From positions 496,001 to 560,000 of the forward strand of contig CANTUR010000645.1 in the NCBI GenBank assembly GCA_947683625.1: 64,000 nt of DNA, given 5' to 3'. The notes under the pieces are model-generated. The model was not told where the DNA came from and searched no databases. It saw only the letters and a program-made list of their open reading frames with translations. Shown piece after piece: positions 47,434 through 59,126 of this stretch (the first letter of the stretch is position 1; every line of letters starts with the position of its first letter). The DNA is from Mallotus nudiflorus. Taxonomy: Eukaryota; Streptophyta; Magnoliopsida; Malpighiales; Euphorbiaceae. A program made the position numbers and the translations under genes.

Positions 47434-50400
47434 TCAGGAAGGAAAGAGATACGGGTAAGAAGCTCGCATCTCAGCTTCAGTCTCCCACGTATGTTCTTCA
47501 ACTCTGTCGCTACGCCACAAAACCTTGACCATCGGAATCTGCTTCGATCGCAACTGTCGAACTTGAAAATCAACGATCGCCACAGGTTCTTCCACAAACG
47601 TCAAATCTTCACTCACTTCCACACTGTCTGGTTGCAACACATGTGAAGGATCTGAGATATACTTCCTCAACATCGAGATATGAAATACTGGATGCACTTG
47701 CGACATACTCGGAGGCAAATCCAACCGATATGCAACAGTGCCAATTCTCTCCAGAATCTCAAACGGTCCAATATATCTCGGTGCTAACTTACCCTTCCTG
47801 CCAAATCTCATCACACCCTTCATCGGAGATACTTTCAGAAAAACGAAATCTCCAACCTGAAACTCCACATCTCTGCGCCTAGGATCCGCATAACTCTTAT
47901 GTCTGCTAACTGCGGTCTCTAACCTCCGCTTGATCACGGTGACTTTCTCTGCAGCATCCTGAACCATCTCTGGTCCAGTCAAAGCTCTCTCACCAATCTC
48001 ATCCCAACTCAACGGGGATCTACACTTCCTTCCATACAACGCCTCATATGGTGCCATGCCAATACTGCTATGGTAGCTGTTATTATATGCAAACTCAACA
48101 AGCGACAAATGATCATCCCAGCTACCTCCCAAATCCAAGACACACATCCTCAACATATCTTCCAGTGTCTGGATCGTCCTCTCAGACTGGCCATCTATCT
48201 GAGGATGAAAAGCAGTACTGAAATCCAACCTAGTGCCCATCGCTTCCTGCAACTTCTGCCAAAAACGAGAAGTAAACACTGAACCTCTGTCTGACACAAT
48301 GGACACAGGTACTCCATGAAGGCACACAATATGCTTCACATACAACTTCGCCAATCTAGCAACTGAATATGTGGCTTTCACAGGCAAGAAATGTGCAGAC
48401 TTCGTCAATCTGTCTACAATCACCCAAATGGAATCGTATCCATCCTTCGAACGAGGTAAACCGACTACAAAATCCATAGCTATCCTTTCCCACTTCCACT
48501 CGGGAATAGGAAGAGGCTGAAGCTTCCCAGAAGGCTTCTGATGTTCGGCTTTCACTTGCTGACACGTCAAGCACTTAGCAACATAATCAGCAACATCCTT
48601 CTTCAATCCATCCCACCAGTATAGATCTCTGATACTGTGGTACATCTTAGTAACACCAGGATGAACGCTGTAAGCTGTAGAATGTGCTTCCTCTAGGATC
48701 TCTTCTCTCAAATTATCCACATCAGGAACACACAATCTACCACTGATCCACAACACACCATCATCATCGAGTGTGAAATCAGTGAACTTCCCTGCTCTGA
48801 CATTCTCTACAAGCTCTTCCAGAATAGGATCTCGGCTCTGAGCTGCTTTAATCCTATCCCTTAGTACAGATCGTACTTTAAACTGAGCTAACAGTCCACC
48901 TGATCTACTGATCTTCATCATCAGACCTTGATCCACCATCAGATGCAATTCCTGGATCAATGGTCTCCTCTCCACACCGATGTGAGCAAGACTACCTGAA
49001 GACTTCCTACTCAAGGCATCTGCTACCACATTAGCTTTACCCGGATGGTAAAGAATCTCGCAATCATAATCCTTCAACAGTTCCAACCATCTTCTCTGCC
49101 TCAAATTCAAATCTCGCTGCTGAAAAATGTACTTAAGGCTCTTGTGATCAGTAAATATCTCACAAGTCACCCCGTACAAATAATGTCTCCAAATCTTCAA
49201 AGCAAAGATCACTGCAGCCATCTCAAGATCATGTGTGGGATAGTTCTGCTCATGCTTCTTCAACTGCCTCGAAGCATAGGCTATCACCCTTCCATTCTGC
49301 ATCAACACACAACCAAGACCAATTCTAGAGGCATCACAGTAAACTGTGAACTTATCCACACTATTAGGCAAAGCTAATACTGGCGCTGTGGTCAACTTCT
49401 CCTTCAACAACTGAAAACTATTCTCACAAGCTTCTGACCACTCGAATCTAACATTCTTCTGAGTCAAGCGAGTCATAGGGGCTGCTATCCTGGAAAAATC
49501 CTGCACAAACCGCCTATAATACCCGGCTAAACCCAGAAAACTCCGAATCTCAGTAACTGAAGTAGGTCTAGGCCACTCAGATACTGCCTCAACCTTCTGT
49601 GGATCAACCTGAATACCTTCTTTAGACACTACGTGTCCAAGAAAAGAAACACTCTCCATCCAGAAATCACACTTCGAGAATTTAGCATAAAGCTGATGAT
49701 CTCTCAGTGTCTGTAGTACAATCCTCAAGTGATATACATGCTCTTCCATACTCCTTGAATATACCAGTATATCATCAATGAAGACTACCACAAACTGATC
49801 CACATACGGTCGGAATACTCTGTTCATCAGATCCATAAAAGCTGCTGGTGCATTAGTCAAACCAAAAGACATCACCAGAAATTCATAATGACCATAACGA
49901 GTGCGGAAAGCTGTCTTAGGAATATCAGCTTCACTGATCCGCAGCTGATGATAACCCGACCTCAAGTCAACTTTAGAAAAGAATTGTGCACCCTGGAGCT
50001 GATCAAACAAATCATCTATCCTCGGGAGAGGATACTTGTTCTTCACTGTCACCTTATTCAGCTCTCTGTAGTCAATGCACAGTCTCAGGGTACCATCCTT
50101 CTTCTTCACAAACAGGACTGGTGCACCCCAAGGAGAAACACTAGGTCTAATAAAACCCTTCTCCAACAACTCTTGCAACTGCTCCTTCAACTCTCTCAAC
50201 TCTGCAGGAGCCATACGATAGGGTGGCATAGATATAGGAGTAATACCTGGAACCACATCTATACAGAACTCAATCTCTCTGTGAGGTGGTAAACCTGGCA
50301 ACTCCTCGGGAAAAACATCAGGAAACTCACAAGCAACAGGAACATCTGTGAGTGACAACTTCTCCACTGACGTATCCCTAACCAATGCCAAAAACCCCTG

Positions 50401-52185
50401 ACAACCTTTCTTCAACAACTTCCTAGCTGAAATAACAGAAATAAGATTCTGAGGTGCTGAACTCCTGTCACCAACAAACTTAAATTCTACTTCACCAGGA
50501 ATTCTGAAAATCACCTCCTTATTCCTGCAATCAACCACGGCAAAGTACTGAGACAACCAATCCATTCCCAAAATAACATCAAACTCCATCACATCCAACA
50601 AAATCAAATCGGCGGATAATTCTCTATCTCCCACGAGAACTGGACAACCAGAAAGAACAATATCGGCGTCCAAAGAATCACTCAGAGGAGTGGCAACAGA
50701 CAAAGGAAAAGCCATCCTCGAAGCTTGCCAACAAGATTTAGAAGCAAAAATAGGAGAAACAAACGAATGCGTGGCACCCGGATCAAACAAAACCAAAGCA
50801 TCCAGGTAACAAACAGAAAGAATACCTGCCACGACTGCATTAGATGCCTGAGCATCCTGCTGAGTCAGATGAAAAACTCTGGCCTGGCCTCGACCTCCCT
50901 GCTGACTGGTAGAAGCCTGGCCAACACCTCGGGTACCTCCTCTCGTACCTCTACCACGACTCTGCTGTGGAACAAACTGAGTAGAACTCTGATGCTGAGC
51001 TGGTGGTAACTGAAATGGCATAGGTGCAGCACTAGCAATCGACTGCTGTGGGAATCGCGAAATCTGTTGCTGCTGATATCCGGAATAAGGACACGATCTG
51101 GCAAAATGTCCTGTCTGCCCGCATCTGAAGCATGTCAACGGTGTCAGATAACACGGTCCCTGATGGACTCTACCACAAGTCTGACAAACACTGGTCGCTG
51201 ATCCAGAACTACGACCACTGCTGCTGCTCGAAGCACCTGACCCAAATCTGAACGATCTACGCTGACCTCCACGACCATGTCTACTGCTCCGATGCACTCG
51301 CTGCTGCTGTCTCTGACTCTGCTGAGTCGAACCTCGCTGCTGACTACTCGAACCAACATGAAAACTCGAATACGGAGTAGCCTGCAATCCACTCGACTGA
51401 ACTCCCAACTGGTAATAATCAGGCATTGCTCCCTGCCTAACTAACCTCAGCTCAATCTCCTTAGCTAACTCAATCACCGACTCGAGAGTAAGACCTGCTG
51501 TGGGCATACCAGCAAAAGCTGAACCCAAACCAGTAACATAGGTAGTAACAGCGAAATACTGATCTCGCATCAGATCCTCAGCATATCTACCCAGACGAAG
51601 GAACTCTCGGGTATACTCCTCTACTGATCGATCTCCACGAGAAATACTGGTCAATCGAAGACGATAACTCAAACGAAGAGGCTCTGGACAAAATCTCCTC
51701 ATGAATCGCTCTCGAAACTGAGCCCATGTCATCGTCATCATATAAGGCTGGATCATCTGAATAAACCAATCCAAAGCTGGTCCCTCGACAGACAACTCAA
51801 CGATCATGATCCTCTGGTACTCGGTATGAGCAGTCCGAGTCCTAGTCTCAATCGCATGCAGAAAATCTAAAGGATCAGAAGTACCATCAAACGCAATCCT
51901 GCCAACTCTGGCATAGAACAAAGCTGCCTCAGGGTCAGACATACCCTGCTGATAGGCAGGCTGAACAGGCTGAACAACTGGAGGAACAGGAACATCAAAA
52001 TCAGGCTCAACAGGCTCCTCGTCCTGTAACTCTCTCTGCCTACGGCGACCTGCCGCTCCTCGAGGTCTACCCCTGCCACGACCTCTACGTCTAACTGGCG
52101 GCTCAGGAGGTAAAACCTCGTCCTGAAAAGACTCATCATCCTCGGCCTCAACGACCGGTGGAGCGACACGCGCTCGCCTCCTCAT
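47434..52185 (-). CDS. Intact Gag-Pol polyprotein of Tekay/Del chromovirus (1583 aa)
   Basis: A single frame encodes the structural and replication proteins. Arg-rich start (MRRRARVAPP), capsid-like gag about 85-215, pseudo-knuckle C334/C337/H341/C345 and zinc knuckle CX2CX4HX4C at 352-365. Aspartic protease is FDPGATHSF (467-475), with Pro after the catalytic Asp468 where Ser/Thr is usual. Reverse transcriptase about 650-850, with D740 and FIDD (D804, D805). RNase H about 945-1060 (D951, E988, D1013, D1056). Integrase zinc site H1168-X6-H1175-X29-C1205-X2-C1208; core D1238, D1299, E1335 (35-residue spacing). GPF-type module about 1443-1490 and chromodomain-like tail about 1525-1575. The start lies about 200 nt after the PBS. 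No frameshift separates gag and pol. Enzymatic integrity is likely but untested. Confidence 0.97.
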   Translation of the reverse strand: MRRRARVAPPVVEAEDDESFQDEVLPPEPPVRRRGRGRGRPRGAAGRRRQRELQDEEPVEPDFDVPVPPVVQPVQPAYQQGMSDPEAALFYARVGRIAFDGTSDPLDFLHAIETRTRTAHTEYQRIMIVELSVEGPALDWFIQMIQPYMMTMTWAQFRERFMRRFCPEPLRLSYRLRLTSISRGDRSVEEYTREFLRLGRYAEDLMRDQYFAVTTYVTGLGSAFAGMPTAGLTLESVIELAKEIELRLVRQGAMPDYYQLGVQSSGLQATPYSSFHVGSSSQQRGSTQQSQRQQQRVHRSSRHGRGGQRRSFRFGSGASSSSSGRSSGSATSVCQTCGRVHQGPCYLTPLTCFRCGQTGHFARSCPYSGYQQQQISRFPQQSIASAAPMPFQLPPAQHQSSTQFVPQQSRGRGTRGGTRGVGQASTSQQGGRGQARVFHLTQQDAQASNAVVAGILSVCYLDALVLFDPGATHSFVSPIFASKSCWQASRMAFPLSVATPLSDSLDADIVLSGCPVLVGDRELSADLILLDVMEFDVILGMDWLSQYFAVVDCRNKEVIFRIPGEVEFKFVGDRSSAPQNLISVISARKLLKKGCQGFLALVRDTSVEKLSLTDVPVACEFPDVFPEELPGLPPHREIEFCIDVVPGITPISMPPYRMAPAELRELKEQLQELLEKGFIRPSVSPWGAPVLFVKKKDGTLRLCIDYRELNKVTVKNKYPLPRIDDLFDQLQGAQFFSKVDLRSGYHQLRISEADIPKTAFRTRYGHYEFLVMSFGLTNAPAAFMDLMNRVFRPYVDQFVVVFIDDILVYSRSMEEHVYHLRIVLQTLRDHQLYAKFSKCDFWMESVSFLGHVVSKEGIQVDPQKVEAVSEWPRPTSVTEIRSFLGLAGYYRRFVQDFSRIAAPMTRLTQKNVRFEWSEACENSFQLLKEKLTTAPVLALPNSVDKFTVYCDASRIGLGCVLMQNGRVIAYASRQLKKHEQNYPTHDLEMAAVIFALKIWRHYLYGVTCEIFTDHKSLKYIFQQRDLNLRQRRWLELLKDYDCEILYHPGKANVVADALSRKSSGSLAHIGVERRPLIQELHLMVDQGLMMKISRSGGLLAQFKVRSVLRDRIKAAQSRDPILEELVENVRAGKFTDFTLDDDGVLWISGRLCVPDVDNLREEILEEAHSTAYSVHPGVTKMYHSIRDLYWWDGLKKDVADYVAKCLTCQQVKAEHQKPSGKLQPLPIPEWKWERIAMDFVVGLPRSKDGYDSIWVIVDRLTKSAHFLPVKATYSVARLAKLYVKHIVCLHGVPVSIVSDRGSVFTSRFWQKLQEAMGTRLDFSTAFHPQIDGQSERTIQTLEDMLRMCVLDLGGSWDDHLSLVEFAYNNSYHSSIGMAPYEALYGRKCRSPLSWDEIGERALTGPEMVQDAAEKVTVIKRRLETAVSRHKSYADPRRRDVEFQVGDFVFLKVSPMKGVMRFGRKGKLAPRYIGPFEILERIGTVAYRLDLPPSMSQVHPVFHISMLRKYISDPSHVLQPDSVEVSEDLTFVEEPVAIVDFQVRQLRSKQIPMVKVLWRSDRVEEHTWETEAEMRASYPYLFPS

Positions 52186-52383
52186 TCTGAAAAGACAAAC
52201 GGAAAGATTCAGACAAAACAGACAACGGAGGAATAACGCTGAAAACTACAGCAAGGAATACTCATCAAGACATACTCGAACCTAATACACTGCAGTAGTC
52301 CAACAGAAAACACAATTTTAAAACTAGGGCCACAACTCACAAAACTAAGCCCTGACACAGAACTCCACTCAGAAACGAACTTC

Positions 52384-52395
52384 GCTCTGATACCA
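52384..52395 (-). other. Primer-binding site of element M (initiator tRNA-Met)
   Basis: The minus strand reads TGGTATCAGAGC, complementary to the 3' end of initiator tRNA-Met, four bases (AAGT) after the 5' LTR. Confidence 0.92.
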
Positions 52396-53880
52396 ACTTT
52401 GTCACGACCCAAAACAGGGGCCATGACCGGCGCTAGGGAACGGGAATTCTTTCGAATCCGGAACCCGTAGCAAGCCTAAAAATAAAATAAATATGCAATA
52501 ATAACCATAAAAATATAATATGCAGCGGAAAATAAAATCATAAATATTACAATATCATCCATAACAACTGGATATAATTCAAAACTCATCACATCGCATA
52601 TATAATCTCATAAATGTATAATCTTATACAAATCCAGTTTTAACATAATACATCTCTTTAAAATAAAGTACATAAAATCCAATACTGTAATTTACAGCTA
52701 CTGCAGTGTCTAGATAAAATAAATAAGACTCAAGTAGACAATTTACATAAAGAAGCCGGGGCGAAAGAAATCCGGCGTATCGACCTGCTACTGAGGTCTG
52801 AGGAAGTTGACTCTCCTGAAAAATAGTCAACGGAGGGGAGTCAGACCTCACTGAGTGAATTACTATAGTATATATACATACACTCTAAGTGATAATGCAA
52901 ACAGTCAACAGTATATGAGTAATATGTATATATACAGGCAAGTTCATACAGATGCAGAAAAATCATTTTATATATTTTGTCTGAAAATCAACTTTTATGA
53001 AGGATCACATAGAACCCTAGAATATCGCAACCTCAGAAAAATAGTGTTAAACAACACTCTAGCCATACAGGCTCACAAATTCCAAATATATCCACTTAAT
53101 CCATATGGACAGTAGACTGGCCCCGAGACACTAAGTCAACCGAGCTCCAGCAGTCTGACTGCCAGTGTGATTGGCCCCGAGACACTTGGTCAACCGAGCT
53201 CCAGCAATCACACCCAAACCACATCTCACACATATCAATAATCATAATCAAATCAATATCCACAAATAGTCAGTAATAAAGCCTAAATACTATAGGCGTA
53301 CCGGTACGTACTCGGTCCTAGTGCTGCCCACTAGGTAGCACGTTCTATTGATATCCTTCAGTAAAAAATAATAAAACATTCATTCACAAATACATGATGC
53401 ATGAATTTAAATAAATCAACAATATAAACCATATATATACCGAAAATATACCAAACATAAACCAGGTATATTTTGAGTATATATACGTCAAATAAATTCA
53501 ATCAAATCATGAATTAAACTAAAAATATATTTAAAAACATTTTAAATATATTTTATTAATAAAACATGTATATAATTTATTATATACCAAAAATATACCA
53601 AAAATATACTTGAATATAAATCATGTTATTTATGCATAATTAGTCAAAATAAAACATGCATTTTCTAAATCATGCGTCCTAAGCATATATATATAATATA
53701 GTAACTCACCTAATGCGCTCCACGAGACAGGTCCGACGGGCCTGGTCCACTAACCCTCGGTCTCGGCGCAACTAAACAAGAAATAATTAATCGACATCAG
53801 AATAACCCTAACAGAAATCCTAGAATTCAATCTAGAGTATTCAACACAGAATCGAAAATTAGGGTTCGACTGGATATCAC

Positions 53881-53929
53881 GTTTTACGAGAATTCTACCG
53901 GAAATCCGGCAGAACCTCCCCTGTAAAAC
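53881..53929 (-). other. Covarying hairpin in 5' LTR of element M
   Basis: On the minus strand GTTTTAC and GTAAAAC flank TTCTGCCGG-ATTT-CCGGTAGAA, a nine-pair stem with one G-T pair. The same structure occurs in the 3' LTR (45791-45839) and in other copies with paired base changes. Confidence 0.7.
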
Positions 53930-53963
53930 AGACATCTCTCTACTCAAAAGAGTAGAGCCGACC

Positions 53964-54881
53964 CTGCAAAGAAAATACACTTCGAAAATAACACCATAAA
54001 CAATCACAACCCCTCGGTCGGACTCCAGACTACAATCTGTCGACCGGGGTCCACAAACACAGAAAATATATTCAAATATACCAAAAATATCCTTAAGTCA
54101 TAAAAATACATTTTATAAATAAAAATTACATAATTGACCTTGAAACACTATAAAAATCGATTAAAACTCATTTTATTTGAAAAACCGTATATTATATATA
54201 TAATTGAAAATAATTCACGAAAAATAGTTTTAATTAGTTAAAAATACCAAATATTTTGTAGAAATCATTTTTATACCTTAAATAAATATTAAAACCAATT
54301 AAATTACATTTTTAGACAATTTAGGGTAAAATTACCAAAATACCCCTATATATATATATATACCTAAATTACTTCAAAAATTCACCAAAAATCATACAAT
54401 TATCCAAAATTAATTTTCTCAACATATTTATCAATAATATCAATAATTAAACTCAATTAACCAATTAAATTCAAATAAAAACACAATTAACTTAATTTTA
54501 CAAAATCACATAAACTTCAATAATTAAAAATAAATACTTAGAAATTCATAAAAATTCCAAATAAATTCCTATAATTCATTTCAACACCTAATTCAACCAT
54601 AAACTCCAATTTCATAATTTAAATAATTAATTTCCGAAAATTCGAAAATAATATTAAAATATTCAAAAATACCCAAAAATCCAAACAATCTCCAAAAATT
54701 CTACAAAAATTCATACATGAAGATTAAGCTACCAGGAACAACATTTGTGAAGGAAGTTTCCATGAATCATCCAAATCAAAGCTCAAAAAAATTGAAAACC
54801 AAAAGTGGCCGAAATATTCAACTCAAAACCTAAGCAATTCTAGACCGTTTTAGCTCAAACAAAAGCTAGAATAACACTCAC
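53964..54881 (-). other. Candidate intron in 5' LTR leader of element M (918 nt)
   Basis: Sense strand: GAGCTCCG|GTGAGTG at 54882|54881 and TTTCTTTGCAG|GG at 53964|53963. Interior is U-rich and flanks GC-richer. A second possible intron runs from GTGAGT (53709) to TATTTTTCAG (52816), 894 nt. Not demonstrated. Confidence 0.5.
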
Positions 54882-55475
54882 CGGAGCTCAAGGAGAAGAT
54901 AGAGACCGGCGGTGTCGAAAACGGTGGCCGGAGGAGGGAGAAACCACGGTGACAAAAATGGTGGTCCGGCGGCACCCACGGGAGAAGAAAGAAGAAGAAG
55001 AAGAAAAAGAAAAAGAAAGAAAAGGAAAGAGAAAAGAAAAGAAAAAGAAAGAAAAAGGAAAAGAAAAAGAAAAAAAAAAGAAAAAAGAAAAAAATAATAA
55101 ATTTTAATAATTTAATAATAAATAAAATAATCAAATAATAATAAATAAATAATAAAATATTAGGGTAATAATAAACCCTAATTAAATATACACACACAGG
55201 CTTTATTTAATAATTTAAAAATATGTATGAGTTCATGCAAACCCGTAAATACATTTAAAATAATTAATAATACATTGTTTACGTGAAAATTTCCCCGAAA
55301 ATGAAAGTCCCGGGAAAATTTTACGTAAAATACTGAAAATAATAGACAGTAATTAAAATAGGTTTAAAATACATATTAACTCATAAAAATATCATATAAA
55401 ATACAAAAATCACTGACACTGCATATCCCGGTACAGTGTAAAAATATTTTTAAAATTACGGGATATTACAGTATA

Positions 55476-58400
55476 TAATTATGATATTTTTACGAGTTGA
55501 TATTTATTTAAAGCTTATTTTAATTATTGTATATTATTTTAAGTGCTTTACGTAAAATTTTCCCAAGAATTCTATTTTCGGGGAAATTTTTACATAAATA
55601 ATTTACTATTAATTATTTTAAATAGATTTTCATATTTGCATGAACTCATATGTATTTTTAAAGTGCTAAATAACGTATATATGTGTATTTATTTATTTAA
55701 CTAGGGTTTAATTAATTACCCTAATTTTTATTATTTATTAATTAGTTTTAATATTATTTAATTATTTTTAGTGTATAAATTATTTAATATATTAAATTAT
55801 ATGTGTGTGGTGTATATTTAATGTGTGTGAGTTTATATTATTTTAATATATAGTGTAAAAGTATATATATATACAAATAATATTTAAATAAAAAAATAAA
55901 GTTTGAGTTATTTATGAATTTGCCATCGAAGCCTCTTCTCTCTCCCGATCGTCTTCCTCGCGAATCCGGCCACTTTCACGCTTTTCTTTTGCCATTGGTG
56001 TGCCTCCCGGCATGCCACCTCCTTCCTCAAGCTGTTCCGCTGCCAGCAGAGTCCATTTCCGGCGTCGAAGGCGCTCGATATCACTAGAAAGCCGAAATTC
56101 ATTCTCACCGTCGTTCACGGCATTTTCGACCACCATTTTCGACACCGCCGGTCTCTTTATTCTCCTTGAGCTCCGGTGAGTGTGATTCCAAGCTTTGTTT
56201 CACTTAAAATGGTCTAGATTTGCTTAGGTTTCGATTTTGGTAATTCGGCCATTTTAGGGTTCTTGATTTTTTTGAACATTGAATTGATTGATTCATGAAA
56301 AATTACTTCACAAATGTTGTTTCCCTTAGCTTAATCTACATGGTTGAATTTTTTTAGAATTTTTGGAAATTATTTTGATTTTTGGGTATTTTTGAATATT
56401 TTATTATTATTTTCTAATTTTCGAAAATTAATTAATTAAATTATGAAATTGTGTTTTATGGTAATTATAGGTGTTTAAATGGATTATAGGAATTTATTTG
56501 GAATTTTTGTGAATTTTTATGTATTTATTTTGAATTTAATTAGTTTATGTAATTTTGGAAAAATAGGGTTAATTGTGTTTTTAATTGAAATTAATTGGTT
56601 AATTGAGTTTATTTATTGATATTATTGATAAATATGTTGGGAAAATTAATTTTGTGCAATTATATTATTTTTGGTGAATTTTTGGATTAATTTTAGTATA
56701 TTTATATATATAGGGGTATTTTGATAATTTTACCCTAAATTGGCTAAAAATGTAATTAAATTGATTTTAATAGTTATTTAAGGTATAAAAATAATTTCTA
56801 TAAATTATTTAGTATTTTTAACTAATTAAAACTATTTTTCGTGAATTATTTTCAATTATATATATAATATACGATTTTTCTAATAAAATGAGTTTTTAAC
56901 TGTTTTTGATGTGTTTTAGGGTTAATTATGTAATTTCTACTTATAAAATGTATTTCTATGATATAAGGGTATTTTTGGTATTTCTATATTATTTTGTGAA
57001 TTGTGGACCTCGGTCGGTAAACTGTAGCTTGGAGTCTGACCGAGGGATTGTGGTTGTGTTTTGTGTTTATTTTCGAAGTGCGTTTCTTTGCAGGGCCGGC
57101 TCTACTCTTTGAGTAGAGAGATGTCCATTTTACAGGGGAGGTTTTACTGGATTTTTGGTAGAATTCTCGTAAAACGTGATGTCCGGTCAAACCCTAATTC
57201 TGATTTTGTGTTTAATATTCTAGATCGAGTTTTTAGGATTTTCTGTTAGGTTTATTCTGATGTCTGTTATTATTGTTTGTTTAGTTGCACTAAGACCGAG
57301 GCCTAGTGGACCACGCCCATCGGACCCATCTCGAGGAGCGCACTAAGTGTGAGTTACTATCCTATATATATATATATATGCGCTTTAGGGTGCATGATTT
57401 AGAAATGTATGTTTTATTTTGATTAATTATGCATAAATAATTCAATTAGTATTTAAGTTTATTTTTAGTTTATTTTGGTTTATTTTTGGTTTATTATTGG
57501 TATATTTTAAACTATATGCATGTTTTATTAACGAATTATGTTTAAAATGTTTTTAAATACATTTCTAGTTTATTTTGTAATTTAATTGGATTTATTTAAC
57601 GTATATATACTCGAAATATACCTGGTTTACTTTTGGTATATTTCTAGTATATATATGGTTATTGTTGTTATTATATTGAAATTCATGCATCATTTATTTT
57701 TATGAATGTATGCTTTATATTTTAATGAAGGATATCAATAGAACGTGCTACCTAGTGGACAACATTAGGACTGAGTACGTACCGGTACGCTTATAACATT
57801 TAGGCTATATTACTAACCATTTGTGGATATTAATTGAATATGATTATTTGATGTGTGAAATGATTTGGGAGTGTGATTGCTGGAGCTCGGTTGACCAAGT
57901 GTCTTGGGGCCAATCACACTGACAGTAAGACTGCTGGAGCTCGGTTGACTTAGTGTCTCGGGGCTAGTCTACAGTCCAAACGGAATAAGTGAATATATTT
58001 GGAATAAGTGAGCCTGTATGGTTAGAGTGTTGTCTAACACTGCTTTGAGGTTACGATTTTCTAGGGTTCTATTTGATCCTTCATAAACAGTGATTTTCAA
58101 TAAATATATAAAATGATTTTATTGCATCTGTGTGTAATTGCTTGTATACATACATATTATATATATATTGTTGATTGCATGCATTGTCATTTAGTATGCA
58201 TGTATATATATTATAGTAATTCACTCAGTGAGGTCTGACTCCCCTCCGTTGACTATTTTTCAGGAGAGTCATCATCTTCAAACCTCAATAGCAGGCCTGT
58301 ACGTCGGATTTCTTTCGCCCCGGCTTTATTATGTAAACTACTCACCTGAGTTCTATTTTTATAATCTAGACACTGTAGTAGTTGTAAATAAATTGTGGTT

Positions 58401-58677
58401 TTATGTATTATATTTATGTGAGTTATGTATTTTAAGAATTTGAACTGGATTTGTATTAAAGAGTTTATTTATATATGAGATAAGAATTTAATTTAAAATT
58501 CCGTGGTGGATTATTATTTTGATATTTATAATTTTATTCCGCTGCATAATATTTTACTTAATTATGTTATTATTGTTATTGCTTGTTTTATTTTATTTTA
58601 GGCTTGCTACGGGTTCCGGATTCGAAAGAATTCCCGTTCCCTAGCGCCGGTCATGGCCCTTGTTTTGGGTCGTGACA
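55476..58677 (+). repeat. Main part of the 5' LTR of element K
   Basis: Continues from 44309 after element M and its duplication, and ends CGTGACA. It has the GC-rich block (about 55920-56175, CCG|GTGAGTG), the TTTGCAG acceptor (about 57093), the CTCTACTC.TTGAGTAGAG hairpin, the tandem stem-loop units (about 57875-57980) and the TGAGGTCTGA hairpin half (58230). It is moderately diverged from M. Confidence 0.92.
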
Positions 58678-58681
58678 AAGT

Positions 58682-58693
58682 TGGTATTAGAGC
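58682..58693 (+). other. Primer-binding site of element K (one mismatch)
   Basis: TGGTATTAGAGC follows the LTR after AAGT. It differs from TGGTATCAGAGC by one C-to-T change. Confidence 0.88.
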
Positions 58694-58876
58694 AGAGTTC
58701 TGTGTCAGGGCTTAGTTGTGTGAGTCGTGGCCCTAGTTTTCAAAGTTGTGTTTTCTTTTGGTAACTACTGCAGTGAATTAGGTTGGAGTATGTCTTGATA
58801 AGTATTCCTTGCTTTAGTTTTCTACGTTATTCCTCCGTTGTCTGTTTTGTCTAAATCGTTCTATTGTCTTTTTAGA

Positions 58877-59126
58877 ATGAGGAGGCGAGCGCGTGTCGCT
58901 CCAACGGTCGTTGAGGCCGAGGATGATGAGTCTTTTCAGGACGAGGTTTTACCTCCTGAGCAGCCAGTTAGACGTAGAGGTCATGGCAGAGGTAGACCTC
59001 GAGGAGTGACAGGTCACCGTAGGCAGAGAGAGATACAGGACGAGGAGCTTGTTGAGCCTGAATTTGATGTTCTTATACCTCTAGTTATTCCGCCTGTTCA
59101 GCTTGCCTATCAGTAGGGTATGTCTG
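58877..59126 (+). pseudogene. Element K gag, N-terminal part
   Basis: The start matches the intact element (MRRRARVAP) and the frame aligns to its residues 1-83. TAG at 59114-59116 replaces CAG (Gln80). A solo LTR interrupts the frame at 59127. An upstream in-frame ATG (58838) is not conserved as the start. Confidence 0.92.

Larger units (their letters stand above)
44310..55470 (-). mobile_element. Element M: complete, young Tekay/Del chromovirus (11161 bp)
   Basis: The LTRs are at 44310-47379 (3') and 52400-55470 (5'), both with TG...CA ends. GTATA at 44305-44309 and 55471-55475 is a perfect target-site duplication. PBS 52384-52395, one Gag-Pol frame 52185-47434 and PPT 47381-47392 are all in the expected order on the minus strand. 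Between the LTRs I find two substitutions (45448/53538 and 46703/54793) and one A more in an A-run. All known parts of an autonomous element are present. Confidence 0.97.
52400..55470 (-). repeat. 5' LTR of element M (3071 bp)
   Basis: Carries the promoter-side head (right), homopurine/pyrimidine tract, GC-rich block, candidate intron (53964-54881) and hairpin islands. It differs from the 3' LTR at two bases plus one A-run length change. Confidence 0.97.
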
